Source: an uncultured Thalassolituus sp.
GTDB taxonomy: Bacteria; Pseudomonadota; Gammaproteobacteria; Pseudomonadales; Oceanobacteraceae
Direction: 5' to 3'
Assembly: GCA_913061435.1 (NCBI GenBank)
Contig: CAJXUK010000009.1
Location: 22,477-86,476 of the forward strand
DNA length: 64,000 nt
Made by a program: the position numbers and the translations under genes. Every line of letters starts with the position of its first letter. The stretch's first letter is position 1. Below, piece by piece: positions 19,986-28,839 of this stretch. The notes beneath the pieces were generated by a model. The model saw only the letters and a program-made list of their open reading frames with translations, was not told the DNA's origin and searched no databases.

Positions 19986-20657
19986 ATGAGCGAGTCATTA
20001 CGACTAACCGATGCAGATGTTGTGCAGTTTTTGCAAGATAACCCTGATTTCTTTATCGCCAAAGATAATCTATTAGCCAGCTTGCGCATTCCCCATGACT
20101 CAGGGCAAGCCACCAGCTTAATCGAGCGCCAACTGGCCGTTTATCGTGAACGCAACGTCGAACTGAGACAGCGCTTATCCGATTTACTCGAAAATGCCCG
20201 ACGCAACGACAAACTTTTTGCCAAAACTAAACGCTTAGTTCTCAATTTAATAAGTGCGAACAACTGGATTGATATTGAAGCGGCATTAGACGACAGCTTG
20301 CGCCAAGATTTTAAAGTTGATCACTGGAGCCTGCTCTACTTCAGCGAGCAACACCTTGAATACCCGCTACGCAGCATCAGCAATAAAAATAAACAACGCG
20401 ACATTCATCGCTTATTTAAAGGCCATCGAGCTTTTTGTGGACAACTGACCGACGAAGCGATGGACTTACTGCTAGACGAACACCACAGCAGTGCTGAATC
20501 TATTGCTGCTGCACAAATTAGGCATGGCCAGCAGATTGGTGTGATTTGCGTTGCCAGTGATGACCCCAAGTTTTATCGCAGCTCAATGGACACTTTATTT
20601 TTAGACTATATTGCTGATGTTTTAGGCCTAATCTTGCCCAACTTACCGCAGAACTAA
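19986..20657 (+). CDS. DUF484 family protein (YigA-like)
   Basis: The 223-residue protein starts with the typical DUF484 opening (VVQFLQDNPDFF) and a coiled-coil stretch, then a GAF-like region. The molecular function is unknown. The start at 19986 is supported by AAGGAAAAAACC. In many gammaproteobacteria xerC follows this gene; here the HAD gene follows after 4 bp. Confidence 0.9.
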   Translation: MSESLRLTDADVVQFLQDNPDFFIAKDNLLASLRIPHDSGQATSLIERQLAVYRERNVELRQRLSDLLENARRNDKLFAKTKRLVLNLISANNWIDIEAALDDSLRQDFKVDHWSLLYFSEQHLEYPLRSISNKNKQRDIHRLFKGHRAFCGQLTDEAMDLLLDEHHSSAESIAAAQIRHGQQIGVICVASDDPKFYRSSMDTLFLDYIADVLGLILPNLPQN

Positions 20658-20661
20658 TACC

Positions 20662-21357
20662 ATGACTCTGAAGTTGATCACCTTTGATTTAGATAACACC
20701 CTATGGCACACCGACCCGGTAATTGTTAAAGCTGATCAAGTACAATGGCAATCTATTTTAACACTCTGCCCAGAAGCAGAAACTTTATACACAGCCAACA
20801 CACTCAAACAATTAACCGCTGGTGTGGCCGCCGAAAAACCCGAACTAAAACATAAATTAAGCTTACTAAGACAAGAAATTTTATTTCGATTTTTTATACA
20901 ATGTGGGTTTAACAAAGCACAAGCAGAGCAATACTCACAGCAAGTGTTTGCTGATTTCTTGCATGCAAGAAACCAAGTGGAGCTATTTCCGGGGGCATTA
21001 GAACTGTTACAAAACCTGCAATCGAAATATCAGGTTATTGCATTAAGTAATGGCAACGCAGACTTAACAAAAATAGGGCTAGACTCTTTATTCAACGCGC
21101 ATTACCACGCAGAAAATGTAGCTCGCCCAAAACCCTACAAAGACATGTTTGTAGCCGCACTTGATCACTCTAAGGTCAAACCAGAAGACACGCTACACAT
21201 TGGCGATCATCCAGAGCAAGACGTAACCGCAGCAAAAAAGATGGGGTTTCAAACAGCGTGGGTCAATATTATAGAACAAGCTTGGCCTAGCCAGTTTGAC
21301 AAAGCCGACCACGATATAAGCCACCTAAACCAATTAAGCGACTTACTTGATAAATAA
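20662..21357 (+). CDS. HAD superfamily hydrolase (YigB-like)
   Basis: The 231-residue protein has HAD motif I FDLDNTLW (nucleophile D9), motif II LSNGN, a K in RPKPYKDMF and motif IV HIGDHPEQDV. The closest named relatives are YigB-type phosphatases acting on small phosphorylated metabolites such as 5-amino-6-ribitylamino-uracil phosphate or FMN. The substrate here is not proven. It ends the lysA operon. Confidence 0.88.
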   Translation: MTLKLITFDLDNTLWHTDPVIVKADQVQWQSILTLCPEAETLYTANTLKQLTAGVAAEKPELKHKLSLLRQEILFRFFIQCGFNKAQAEQYSQQVFADFLHARNQVELFPGALELLQNLQSKYQVIALSNGNADLTKIGLDSLFNAHYHAENVARPKPYKDMFVAALDHSKVKPEDTLHIGDHPEQDVTAAKKMGFQTAWVNIIEQAWPSQFDKADHDISHLNQLSDLLDK

Positions 21358-21362
21358 AAAGC

Positions 21363-21467
21363 TTAACCAGTAAGCAATATCATCGCCAGCAAAGCCAGTA
21401 AACCAAATGCCACGGGCAATGCATGCAGCCGACGACGAATTTTTTGATGGGAAGCGATCTTAGCCAT
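21363..21467 (-). CDS. 34-residue single-span membrane protein (hypothetical)
   Basis: ATG at 21467 follows AAGGATACTCTT. The product is basic for about 15 residues (KIASHQKIRRR) and then has one hydrophobic segment (about residues 16-33), ending right after it. The ribosome-binding site, the sensible inside-positive topology and the otherwise empty 260-bp gap support it as a gene. I do not recognise a family. It is convergent with the HAD gene, its stop lying 5 bp past the HAD stop. Confidence 0.5.
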   Translation of the reverse strand: MAKIASHQKIRRRLHALPVAFGLLALLAMILLTG

Positions 21468-21618
21468 AAGAGTATCCTTGCACTTCAATGTGCTTGTTCC
21501 GTTGATGTCCATTCAGTTTAAGACTATTTTTTGAAACCTGCGCAACCAATAAGCTAAAGTGTGATCAAGTTAACGCGTTTAACAATTTAAATCTTAACGT
21601 GCATTAATTAATACTAGT

Positions 21619-21882
21619 TTAAATCGGACGACTGCCATAATTTGATTCCGGTTTTTTAGGTGGATCTGCGCGCAAGTTATCTTCAACTTTAGTAATACCA
21701 CCGCCTTGAGCTAAAAACGCTTCAACCTCTGAGGCAACTTGATTACGTAATCGTTCACGCTCAGCAATAGTTGCACTGTTAGGCATGTCTTCATTATGGC
21801 TATGATAGCCTTCAGCTTGAACTTTTGGTGCTTCACTTTTTTCTTTACTTACCGGTAATTCCGTTTTTTTTTGCTCAGTCAT
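21619..21882 (-). CDS. sutA: SutA-like RNA polymerase-associated regulator
   Basis: The 87-residue protein is acidic and probably disordered at the N-terminus, with a short helical middle (ERERLRNQVASEVEAFLAQG) and the C-terminal signature DPPKKPESNYGSRPI. That end is nearly identical to what I remember of Pseudomonas SutA, a small protein that binds RNA polymerase and supports transcription in slow growth. The neighbours amt and glnK are also the Pseudomonas neighbours. AAGGACC precedes the ATG. Function is inferred by homology. Confidence 0.82.
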   Translation of the reverse strand: MTEQKKTELPVSKEKSEAPKVQAEGYHSHNEDMPNSATIAERERLRNQVASEVEAFLAQGGGITKVEDNLRADPPKKPESNYGSRPI

Positions 21883-22088
21883 AATGTTGGTCCTTTTATA
21901 TTTATTAACATTTAATCCTGCAAATAGGCTGTGAATATATATAGACCAGATTCAAATAATTGCCAATTTTTATAACTTTTTTACTAAAAATAAAAAAGTC
22001 CTCATGCCTCCTTTTACTGAAAATTTCTCAGCAAAAAATGACATAAGGACTTGTTAAACACACAGCATTGCTAATATTTTAGTGAAGG

Positions 22089-23354
22089 TTACTTGCTGCT
22101 AAATTCTGGATACGCTTCCATACCGCATTCGGTAATATCCACACCTTCGTATTCTTCTTCATCGCTAACTCGAATACCCATTACCGCTTTTAGAATCTTC
22201 CAAGTAACAAAAGAAGCACCAAATACCCAAACAAAAATCGTTAATGCACCCACTATTTGGCCAACAAACGAAGCGCCATCGTTAGTAAAAGGCACAACCA
22301 ATAGGCCAAACAAGCCGACTACACCGTGAACAGAAATCGCCCCCACTGGATCATCAAGCTTCAGCTTATCTAAGGTCAAAATAGACACCACCACAATCAA
22401 ACCACCCACAAAACCGATCAACGTAGCTTGTAATGGGCTAGGAGTAGAGGGTTCTGCAGTAATAGCAACCAAACCGGCCAACGCACCGTTGAGCGCCATA
22501 GTAAGATCCGCTTTTTTAAACAAGATGCGTGCTAGCAATAAAGCACCGATTAAACCACCCGCCGCTGCTGCGTTAGTGTTCATAAAGACCACCGCAACCG
22601 AATGCGCACTGTCGATATCACCTAGCTTTAAAACAGAGCCACCGTTAAAGCCAAACCAACCCATCCAAAGAATAAAAGTACCCAAGGTTGCCATAGGCAA
22701 GTTAGCGCCAGGAATCGCATTGATTTCGCCATTTTTACCGTACTTACCCTTACGCGCCCCCAGTAATAAAACACCGGCTAATGCTGCTGCTGCACCGGCC
22801 ATGTGAACGATGCCAGAACCAGCAAAGTCAGAGAAACCAAAATCGGCTAACGAATATAAGCCAAATACAGACTGTCCGCCCCAAGTCCAAGAACCTTCTA
22901 AAGGATAAATAACCCCCGTCATCACCACGGCAAAAGCAAGAAATGCCCACAGTTTCATACGCTCAGCAACAGCGCCCGAAACAATCGACATAGCCGTGGC
23001 AACAAATACTACCTGAAAGAAGAAATCAGACGCCCCAGAATAAATAGACCCTCCATTAAAACCCTCTTCACGCTGCGCGTAATCGTTTAGCACGGCGCTA
23101 GAGTCAATGTTGGTTATACCCGATAAAAATAATGTGCTGTCATACATAATTGCATAACCGCAAATCAAATACATGGTGCAAGAAATTGCAAATAAAGAAA
23201 TGTTTTTAGTAAGAATTTCGGTAGTGTTTTTAGAGCGAACCAGACCCGCTTCTAACATGGCAAAACCCGCTGCCATCCACATAACAAGTGCACCGCACAC
23301 CAAAAAATAAAAGGTGTCCATTGCATACTGCAACTCAAAAATTTGGTTTTCCAT
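22089..23354 (-). CDS. amtB: Ammonium transporter Amt
   Basis: An inner-membrane ammonium channel of 421 residues and about eleven helices. The twin pore histidines are H184 (GIVHMAGA) and H343 (SVHGVVGLFG). The cytoplasmic tail is short and acidic. It lies 108 bp after glnK on the same strand, the standard pairing in which GlnK blocks the pore when nitrogen is plentiful. Confidence 0.96.
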   Translation of the reverse strand: MENQIFELQYAMDTFYFLVCGALVMWMAAGFAMLEAGLVRSKNTTEILTKNISLFAISCTMYLICGYAIMYDSTLFLSGITNIDSSAVLNDYAQREEGFNGGSIYSGASDFFFQVVFVATAMSIVSGAVAERMKLWAFLAFAVVMTGVIYPLEGSWTWGGQSVFGLYSLADFGFSDFAGSGIVHMAGAAAALAGVLLLGARKGKYGKNGEINAIPGANLPMATLGTFILWMGWFGFNGGSVLKLGDIDSAHSVAVVFMNTNAAAAGGLIGALLLARILFKKADLTMALNGALAGLVAITAEPSTPSPLQATLIGFVGGLIVVVSILTLDKLKLDDPVGAISVHGVVGLFGLLVVPFTNDGASFVGQIVGALTIFVWVFGASFVTWKILKAVMGIRVSDEEEYEGVDITECGMEAYPEFSSK

Positions 23355-23462
23355 AGAAAGCCCTCCGCATTAGGCTTAGTAATGAATCAGTAAATGTGAT
23401 TCAACATATTTTGGCTTTATTTCTTTTGACTGGTTGGCTGGCTCAAACTGAGCGCAAGCAAA

Positions 23463-23860
<398 letters not shown>

Positions 23861-23900
23861 ATTGTATGCCTAAGTGAGATTAAATTCAGGCACTTATTTT

Positions 23901-24551
23901 TTAGAACGATTTAGCAACCGTAATAAAGAATTCGTTTTCACCGTCCTCTTTATCTGTTGCAGTAAAGCTAAAATCGAATTCTGGCAGTGATTTTGTTACA
24001 GAAATCAAAGCATCGTATTTGTCCGCTTTGTTATCTTTATTATCGGCATCAAAGGTATGACCCGCCGCTAAATCCAACGTTAAATCGTCTGTGAGTCCTA
24101 AGCTGTAACCCAAAGAAAGATAAGATGCGTCATCCGTTGTTTTATCATCATCGCTATCATCAACTTTTTTATAGTAAGTCAGACTCGCGTCAGCAAAACC
24201 AACACCCACAAACGCTTCCACAAAATCTGCAGGGTCATTATTGTAGTCATAAGCAATAACACCCAACTGGTAAGAAAAATCCCCTGATTCACCCGCGAAT
24301 GATGCGTAATAATCTGTCTCGGTATCGCCATCTAAACTTGAAGTCCACACACCCACTGCTGCTCCACTTTCATGCTCATAATCAACCCCACCCTGGAGTG
24401 CCGTTGTATCTGAACCTTGAGCATCACCACGCCATACATAGTTAGAAGTCACCGCTGCGTTATAAGAAACTTCAGCATAAGTCGTTGACGTTGCCGCTAA
24501 GCCTGCTGTCATTGCGGTAGCTAATGCGATTGCTTGAGATAACTTAGTCAT
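23901..24551 (-). CDS. TorF/TIGR02001 family outer-membrane protein
   Basis: The 216-residue protein has a signal peptide ending near ATSTTYA (residue 27), then alternating beta segments from SNYVWRGDAQGSD onward and a C-terminal phenylalanine typical of outer-membrane barrels. Small proteins of this group often sit before glnK-amt in marine gammaproteobacteria and are annotated as TorF or hypothetical porins. I infer passage of nitrogenous solutes; no substrate is known. Regulation by nitrogen is suggested by the sigma-54 site upstream. Confidence 0.8.
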   Translation of the reverse strand: MTKLSQAIALATAMTAGLAATSTTYAEVSYNAAVTSNYVWRGDAQGSDTTALQGGVDYEHESGAAVGVWTSSLDGDTETDYYASFAGESGDFSYQLGVIAYDYNNDPADFVEAFVGVGFADASLTYYKKVDDSDDDKTTDDASYLSLGYSLGLTDDLTLDLAAGHTFDADNKDNKADKYDALISVTKSLPEFDFSFTATDKEDGENEFFITVAKSF

Positions 24552-24611
24552 TTTCTATTCCTTCTCTCTACTTGGTGTCATTTAATAATTATCTTGATGT
24601 ACCCAAGCCTT

Positions 24612-24627
24612 TGCATCGGCTATGCCA
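24612..24627 (-). promoter_or_regulatory. Sigma-54 promoter of porin-glnK-amt
   Basis: On the minus strand TGGCATAGCCGATGCA matches the -24/-12 consensus: GG and GC lie exactly ten bases apart, with TGGCA and TGCA ends. It would start transcription about 50 bases before the porin ATG. Confidence 0.75.
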
Positions 24628-24756
24628 AGTTTAAACGCCACAGAGAAACTAAAAAATAAATCCATTTAAAATCAACAACTTACATAAAAATAAACTAGTT
24701 TAAACTAAACTTTTATCAATCTTTTTAATCTAAAAATTTCACGTATGCGCTCTTGC

Positions 24757-24792
24757 GGTGCACTCTTTTAAACACCTGCACCAGATTGTGCA
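24757..24792. promoter_or_regulatory. Candidate NtrC enhancer
   Basis: TGCAC-N6-GTGCA at 24777-24792 resembles the NtrC dyad (TGCAC-N7-GTGCA, one base shorter here), and a further GGTGCA half-site lies at 24757-24762. The cluster is about 150 bp upstream of the sigma-54 promoter, a normal enhancer distance. The remainder of the 24552-24992 gap is AT-rich, with nothing else I can name. Confidence 0.45.
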
Positions 24793-24992
24793 TCACGAAG
24801 AACCCCTTTTAAAAACCATTAAAAGAGCTCTTAAATAAGGCATTAAAAAAGCCATTAACAAGCACCCATCTATAAGCTCAACGAATTTCAATTAATCTAT
24901 AATATTCAGTTAATGAATGATGAAATTTTAACTACACTGCTTATATTGGAATTTTTGTTAACCCTAATAATTACGCCTGTGAGAGCACAATC

Positions 24993-25763
24993 ATGACTGT
25001 AGAAAACTTATTTAGCCTAAAAGACAAAGTAGCCCTAGTAACCGGTGCAAGCCGTGGTATTGGTGAAAGCATCGCCAAACTACTAGCCAGTGCGGGTGCT
25101 CACGTGATTGTTTCTAGCCGTAAAATTGATGGCTGCCAAGTCGTCGCTGATGAAATTACCGCCGCAGGTGGCAGCGCAGAAGCCATTGCTTGCCACATTG
25201 GCGAGATGGATCAAATCGAAAACTGCTTTAAGCAAATTGAAGAAAAACACGGCAAGCTAGATATTCTAGTGAACAACGCTGCGGCCAACCCTTATTTTGG
25301 TCATATCTTAGATACCGACCTTAATGCCTTCCAAAAAACCACCGACGTAAACATTCGCGGTTACTTCTTCATGTCGGTTACCGCTGGCAAAATCATGAAG
25401 AAACAAGGTGGCGGCAACATCATTAACGTAGCATCTGTAAATGGCGTGATCCCAGGTGACTTCCAAGGTATTTACTCGATCACAAAATCTTCTGTGATCG
25501 CTATGACTAAAGCCTTCGCGAAAGAATGTGCGCCACAAGGTATTCGCGTAAATGCTTTATTACCGGGCTTAACCGATACCAAGTTTGCCAGTGCATTAAC
25601 CAAAAACGATGCCATCATGAAGCAAGCACTGATGCACATTCCGATGAAACGTGCCGCCATGCCAGACGAAATGGCCGGCACCGTGTTGTACCTAGCCTCA
25701 GAAGCCTCTAGCTACACCACAGGTACGTGCATTAATGTTGATGGCGGTTATTTGCTGGTATAA
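24993..25763 (+). CDS. SDR family oxidoreductase
   Basis: The 256-residue protein is a classical short-chain dehydrogenase/reductase: TGASRGIG cofactor motif near residue 18, NNAA, and the catalytic Y-x3-K in YSITKSS. R38 after the second strand (SSRK) favours NADP(H). It closely resembles the SDRs of fatty-acid or alcohol metabolism; the substrate is unknown. The gene stands alone between the nitrogen operon and ubiK. Confidence 0.88.
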   Translation: MTVENLFSLKDKVALVTGASRGIGESIAKLLASAGAHVIVSSRKIDGCQVVADEITAAGGSAEAIACHIGEMDQIENCFKQIEEKHGKLDILVNNAAANPYFGHILDTDLNAFQKTTDVNIRGYFFMSVTAGKIMKKQGGGNIINVASVNGVIPGDFQGIYSITKSSVIAMTKAFAKECAPQGIRVNALLPGLTDTKFASALTKNDAIMKQALMHIPMKRAAMPDEMAGTVLYLASEASSYTTGTCINVDGGYLLV

Positions 25764-25803
25764 TCGAGAAAAATTGGAATCTGAAGTTATCTAAAAGCAT
25801 AAC

Positions 25804-25913
25804 AGCCAGATCACCTATTATTGAATGTTGGGACGCAGCAAGTACATCCCTGTATGCTCATCGATCTCATCCCTGAGATCGGATGCCCTTATTCATTAAT
25901 AGGTGATTTGGCT
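25804..25913. repeat. Nested hairpin element with 17-bp terminal inverted arms
   Basis: The outer arms 25804-25820 and 25897-25913 are reverse complements over 17 positions (one G-U). They enclose two hairpins with the same TCCC loop: TACA/TGTA at 25843-25854 and GATCTCA/TGAGATC at 25863-25880. The whole could fold as a three-way junction in DNA or RNA. Hairpins with ATCCCTG or ATCCATG cores are, to my memory, a recurring intergenic repeat type in marine gammaproteobacteria and pseudomonads. Confidence 0.7.
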
Positions 25914-25963
25914 TTGTCTCACTCAGATTTCAACATCGATAACCTAACAAAGAAGGTGACACC

Positions 25964-26227
25964 ATGCTTAACCCAACACAAATAAAAGGCCTTGCCGACA
26001 AGTGGATGCAAGGTTTAAGCGAAAAAGGTTTACCCGGCCAAGCGTTTAGCGAAGAAATGAAAATGATGGCCAAAGCCCATTTTCAACAACTGCTCGTGCA
26101 AGCCAACTTAGTCACCCGCGAAGAATTTGATGTACAAGCAGAATTGCTAATACGCACACAAGATCGGTTAGCAAATTTAGAACAGCAACTTGCCGAGTTA
26201 ACTGCTGAACTAGAAGCAAAAGATTAA
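25964..26227 (+). CDS. ubiK: Ubiquinone biosynthesis accessory factor UbiK (YqiC/BMFP)
   Basis: The 87-residue protein has an N-terminal amphipathic region and a C-terminal coiled coil (from about residue 55 to the end, RTQDRLANLEQQLAELTAEL), the BMFP family layout. UbiK binds UbiJ and supports aerobic ubiquinone synthesis in the Ubi complex. AAGGTGAC precedes the ATG. The position between glnK-amt and yifB matches Pseudomonas. Confidence 0.9.
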   Translation: MLNPTQIKGLADKWMQGLSEKGLPGQAFSEEMKMMAKAHFQQLLVQANLVTREEFDVQAELLIRTQDRLANLEQQLAELTAELEAKD

Positions 26228-26262
26228 TTGAAGTTTAGTTTTTCCTGGAAGATTAAATGAAC

Positions 26263-26299
26263 AAAAAAAAGCCGAGCAATTAAATTGCTCGGCTTTTTT
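26263..26299. terminator. Bidirectional terminator between ubiK and katG
   Basis: GCCGAGCAATT and AATTGCTCGGC pair, flanked by an A run on the left and a T run on the right, so it can serve both convergent genes. Confidence 0.92.
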
Positions 26300-26325
26300 A
26301 ATACAACGACTTATTGACTATCGCT

Positions 26326-28524
26326 TTAAATATCGAAACGATCCAGCATCATTACCTTGTTCCAGGCAGCAATGAAATCGTTAACGAACTTCTCACGACC
26401 ATCGTTAGCAGCATACACTTCAACCACGGCACGTAATTCAGAGTTAGAACCAAAAATCAGATCAGCAGGCGTTGCTGTCCACTTTAATTCACCACTTGCG
26501 CGATCTTTACCTTCATACAAGCCTTTCGTGCTAGCTTTCGACCAAACAGTAGACATATCAAGCAGGTTAACGAAAAAGTCATTATTCAAAGTACCTGGCT
26601 TACTGGTGAATACACCGTGTTTCACGCCATTACTATTAGCATCAAGCACGCGTAAACCACCAACCAATACCGTCATTTCAGGTACACTTAAACTTAATAA
26701 ACGAGCTTTTTCTATCAAGGCTTCTGCTGGGGCAGACATGCTTTCTTCATTAAAGTGGTTACGGAAACCATCGGCTTTCGGCTCCAATACAGCAAACGAT
26801 TTAACATCGGTTTGAGCCTCAGAAGCATCCATACGGCCAGGTGTAAATGGCACACTGACGTTATGACCCGCATCTTTCGCTGCTTTCTCAATCGCTGCGG
26901 CACCCGCTAATACAATAACATCAGCCATCGATACTTTTTTGTCGCCTTTTTGCGACTTATTAAAGCTCTTTTGTATTTTCTCTAGCCTTGCTAGTACCTT
27001 TTTCAACTCATTCGGATTATTCACCTGCCAATTGATCTGAGGTTCTAAACGTAAACGTGCACCATTAGCACCACCACGCATATCGGTATCACGGAACGTC
27101 GACGCAGAAGCCCAAGCAGTACCAACCAAGTCTGCTACTGACAAGCCAGATTTTAAAATGTCAGCCTTCAATTTCTCGACATCTTTAGCATTAACCACTG
27201 GGTGATCCAGTGCTGGAATAGGATCTTGCCAAAGCATATCATCTGTTGGCACATCATTACCTATGTAGCGTGCTTTTGGACCCATATCTCGGTGAGTCAG
27301 TTTAAACCATGCTTTAGCAAACGCAGTTTCAAACTCAGCAGGGTTATTCAAAAAGCGCGTAGTGATTTCACGGTATGCGGGGTCTTCTTTCAAAGCAATA
27401 TCAGTAGTAAACATAATCGGCGCATGACGCTTGTTAGGGAGATGAGCATCCGGCACTAAATTGGCTGCTTTACCATCAGCAGGAATCCACTGAATAGCCC
27501 CTGCAGGGCTCTTAGTTTGCACCCAATCAAAGGTATACAACCACGTTAGGTATTCCATAGTCCACTTAGTTGGATTAGACGACCATGCGCCTTCCAAACC
27601 ACTGCTAACAGTATCTTCAGAGTGCCCTTTACCACACTTATTTTTCCAACCCAAACCTTGTTGCTCTAGCGGTGCGCCCGCTGGGTCAGCCCCTACACAC
27701 TTGCTTGGTTTATGAGCACCGTGTGCTTTACCAAAGGTGTGACCACCAGCAATTAGCGCAACTGTTTCTTCATCATTCATCGCCATACGTGCAAAAGTGT
27801 CACGAATCTCCTTGGCCGAAGCAAGAGGATCAGGTACACCGTTTGGACCTTCAGGGTTAACATAAATTAAACCCATTTGAGTCGCCGCCATTGGCTTAGC
27901 TAACTCACCCGTTTTGCTGTGGCGTTTGTTATCAAGCCATTCTTTTTCTGCGCCCCAGTTAACCATTTCGGCTTCCCAGTCGTCTTCACGACCACCCGCA
28001 AAACCATAGGTCTTAAAGCCCATATCTTCTAATGCCACGTTACCGGCTAAAACAATCAAATCACCCCAAGAAATACCCGCGCCATATTGCTGCTTTAGCG
28101 GCCACAACAAACGACGAGCCTTATCTAAACTAACGTTATCTGGCCAACTGTTTAGCGGCTCAAAACGCTGTTGACCGCCACTGGCGCCACCGCGACCATC
28201 AAAAATACGATACACCCCTGCACTGTGCCAAGCCATACGAATAAAGAAAGGACCATAGTGGCCATAATCAGCCGGCCACCAAGGTTGAGAAGTCGTCAAC
28301 GTGGTGCGCATGTCTTCTTTTAAAGCAGCCATGTCGATCTTATTAAAAGCCTTCTCGTAATCAAAGTTGGCACCATAAGGATTAGATTCAGCATTGTGCT
28401 GACGCAATATTTGAAGATTCAGCTGCTCTGGCCACCAATCGCGGTTGATGGTCGTATCTGCCGACACAACAGGGGCAAAGAATGAAGCCGCTACAATAGC
28501 CGCTACAATTGAGGTTTTTTTCAT
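26326..28524 (-). CDS. katG: Exported catalase-peroxidase KatG
   Basis: The 732-residue two-domain haem enzyme destroys hydrogen peroxide. It starts with a clear signal peptide ([22 protein letters not shown]), so it acts in the periplasm. Distal residues R96, W99 and H100, the crosslinking triad W99-Y221-M247 and the proximal H262 are all present, each offset by eight from M. tuberculosis numbering. The ATG at 28524 has an AAAGG site; an ATG at 28542 lies within that site. Exported KatG forms are a minority of the family. Two OxyR-like dyads lie upstream. Confidence 0.95.
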   Translation of the reverse strand: MKKTSIVAAIVAASFFAPVVSADTTINRDWWPEQLNLQILRQHNAESNPYGANFDYEKAFNKIDMAALKEDMRTTLTTSQPWWPADYGHYGPFFIRMAWHSAGVYRIFDGRGGASGGQQRFEPLNSWPDNVSLDKARRLLWPLKQQYGAGISWGDLIVLAGNVALEDMGFKTYGFAGGREDDWEAEMVNWGAEKEWLDNKRHSKTGELAKPMAATQMGLIYVNPEGPNGVPDPLASAKEIRDTFARMAMNDEETVALIAGGHTFGKAHGAHKPSKCVGADPAGAPLEQQGLGWKNKCGKGHSEDTVSSGLEGAWSSNPTKWTMEYLTWLYTFDWVQTKSPAGAIQWIPADGKAANLVPDAHLPNKRHAPIMFTTDIALKEDPAYREITTRFLNNPAEFETAFAKAWFKLTHRDMGPKARYIGNDVPTDDMLWQDPIPALDHPVVNAKDVEKLKADILKSGLSVADLVGTAWASASTFRDTDMRGGANGARLRLEPQINWQVNNPNELKKVLARLEKIQKSFNKSQKGDKKVSMADVIVLAGAAAIEKAAKDAGHNVSVPFTPGRMDASEAQTDVKSFAVLEPKADGFRNHFNEESMSAPAEALIEKARLLSLSVPEMTVLVGGLRVLDANSNGVKHGVFTSKPGTLNNDFFVNLLDMSTVWSKASTKGLYEGKDRASGELKWTATPADLIFGSNSELRAVVEVYAANDGREKFVNDFIAAWNKVMMLDRFDI

Positions 28525-28603
28525 GCTTAATACCTTTCTCATTGACGATCAGAATTAGTCGATTAACCAGCCATCTTTAAAAAGTGAACCGATTAACTAA
28601 CAC

Positions 28604-28671
28604 ATAGCCTATACCTATTAAAATATTTAGTTTAATTTAATAAATTAATAGGCCTGATAGGTTAATACTAC
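28604..28671 (-). promoter_or_regulatory. OxyR-like dyads upstream of katG
   Basis: ATAG-N7-CTAT at 28604-28618 and ATAG-N7-CTAC at 28657-28671 match the OxyR half-operator pattern, about 80 and 135 bp before katG. The adjoining second dyads of a full OxyR site are not clear. The surrounding region is AT-rich, so chance matches are possible. Confidence 0.35.
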
Positions 28672-28839
28672 TTACATCAGTTTTGATATTGCTATTGAAA
28701 AAAATAATCATAATTAGCAGCAAGAACTAGAACCAAAAGATTAATTTTTAGCAATACAAGTTACGACTATCGCCCCACGGCATTTTTGTAACAACTCACC
28801 TAAACTGGCTAATGAAAATCAATTCTACGGAAAGAATTC

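Noticed and set aside
21960..22056. Terminator from AAGTCCT and AGGACTT arms after amt
   Set aside because: Arms are only seven bases with a loop of about 45, too weak to call.
28543..28839. Possible small gene between katG and yifB
   Set aside because: AT-rich with stops in all frames; explained as promoter region for two divergent genes.
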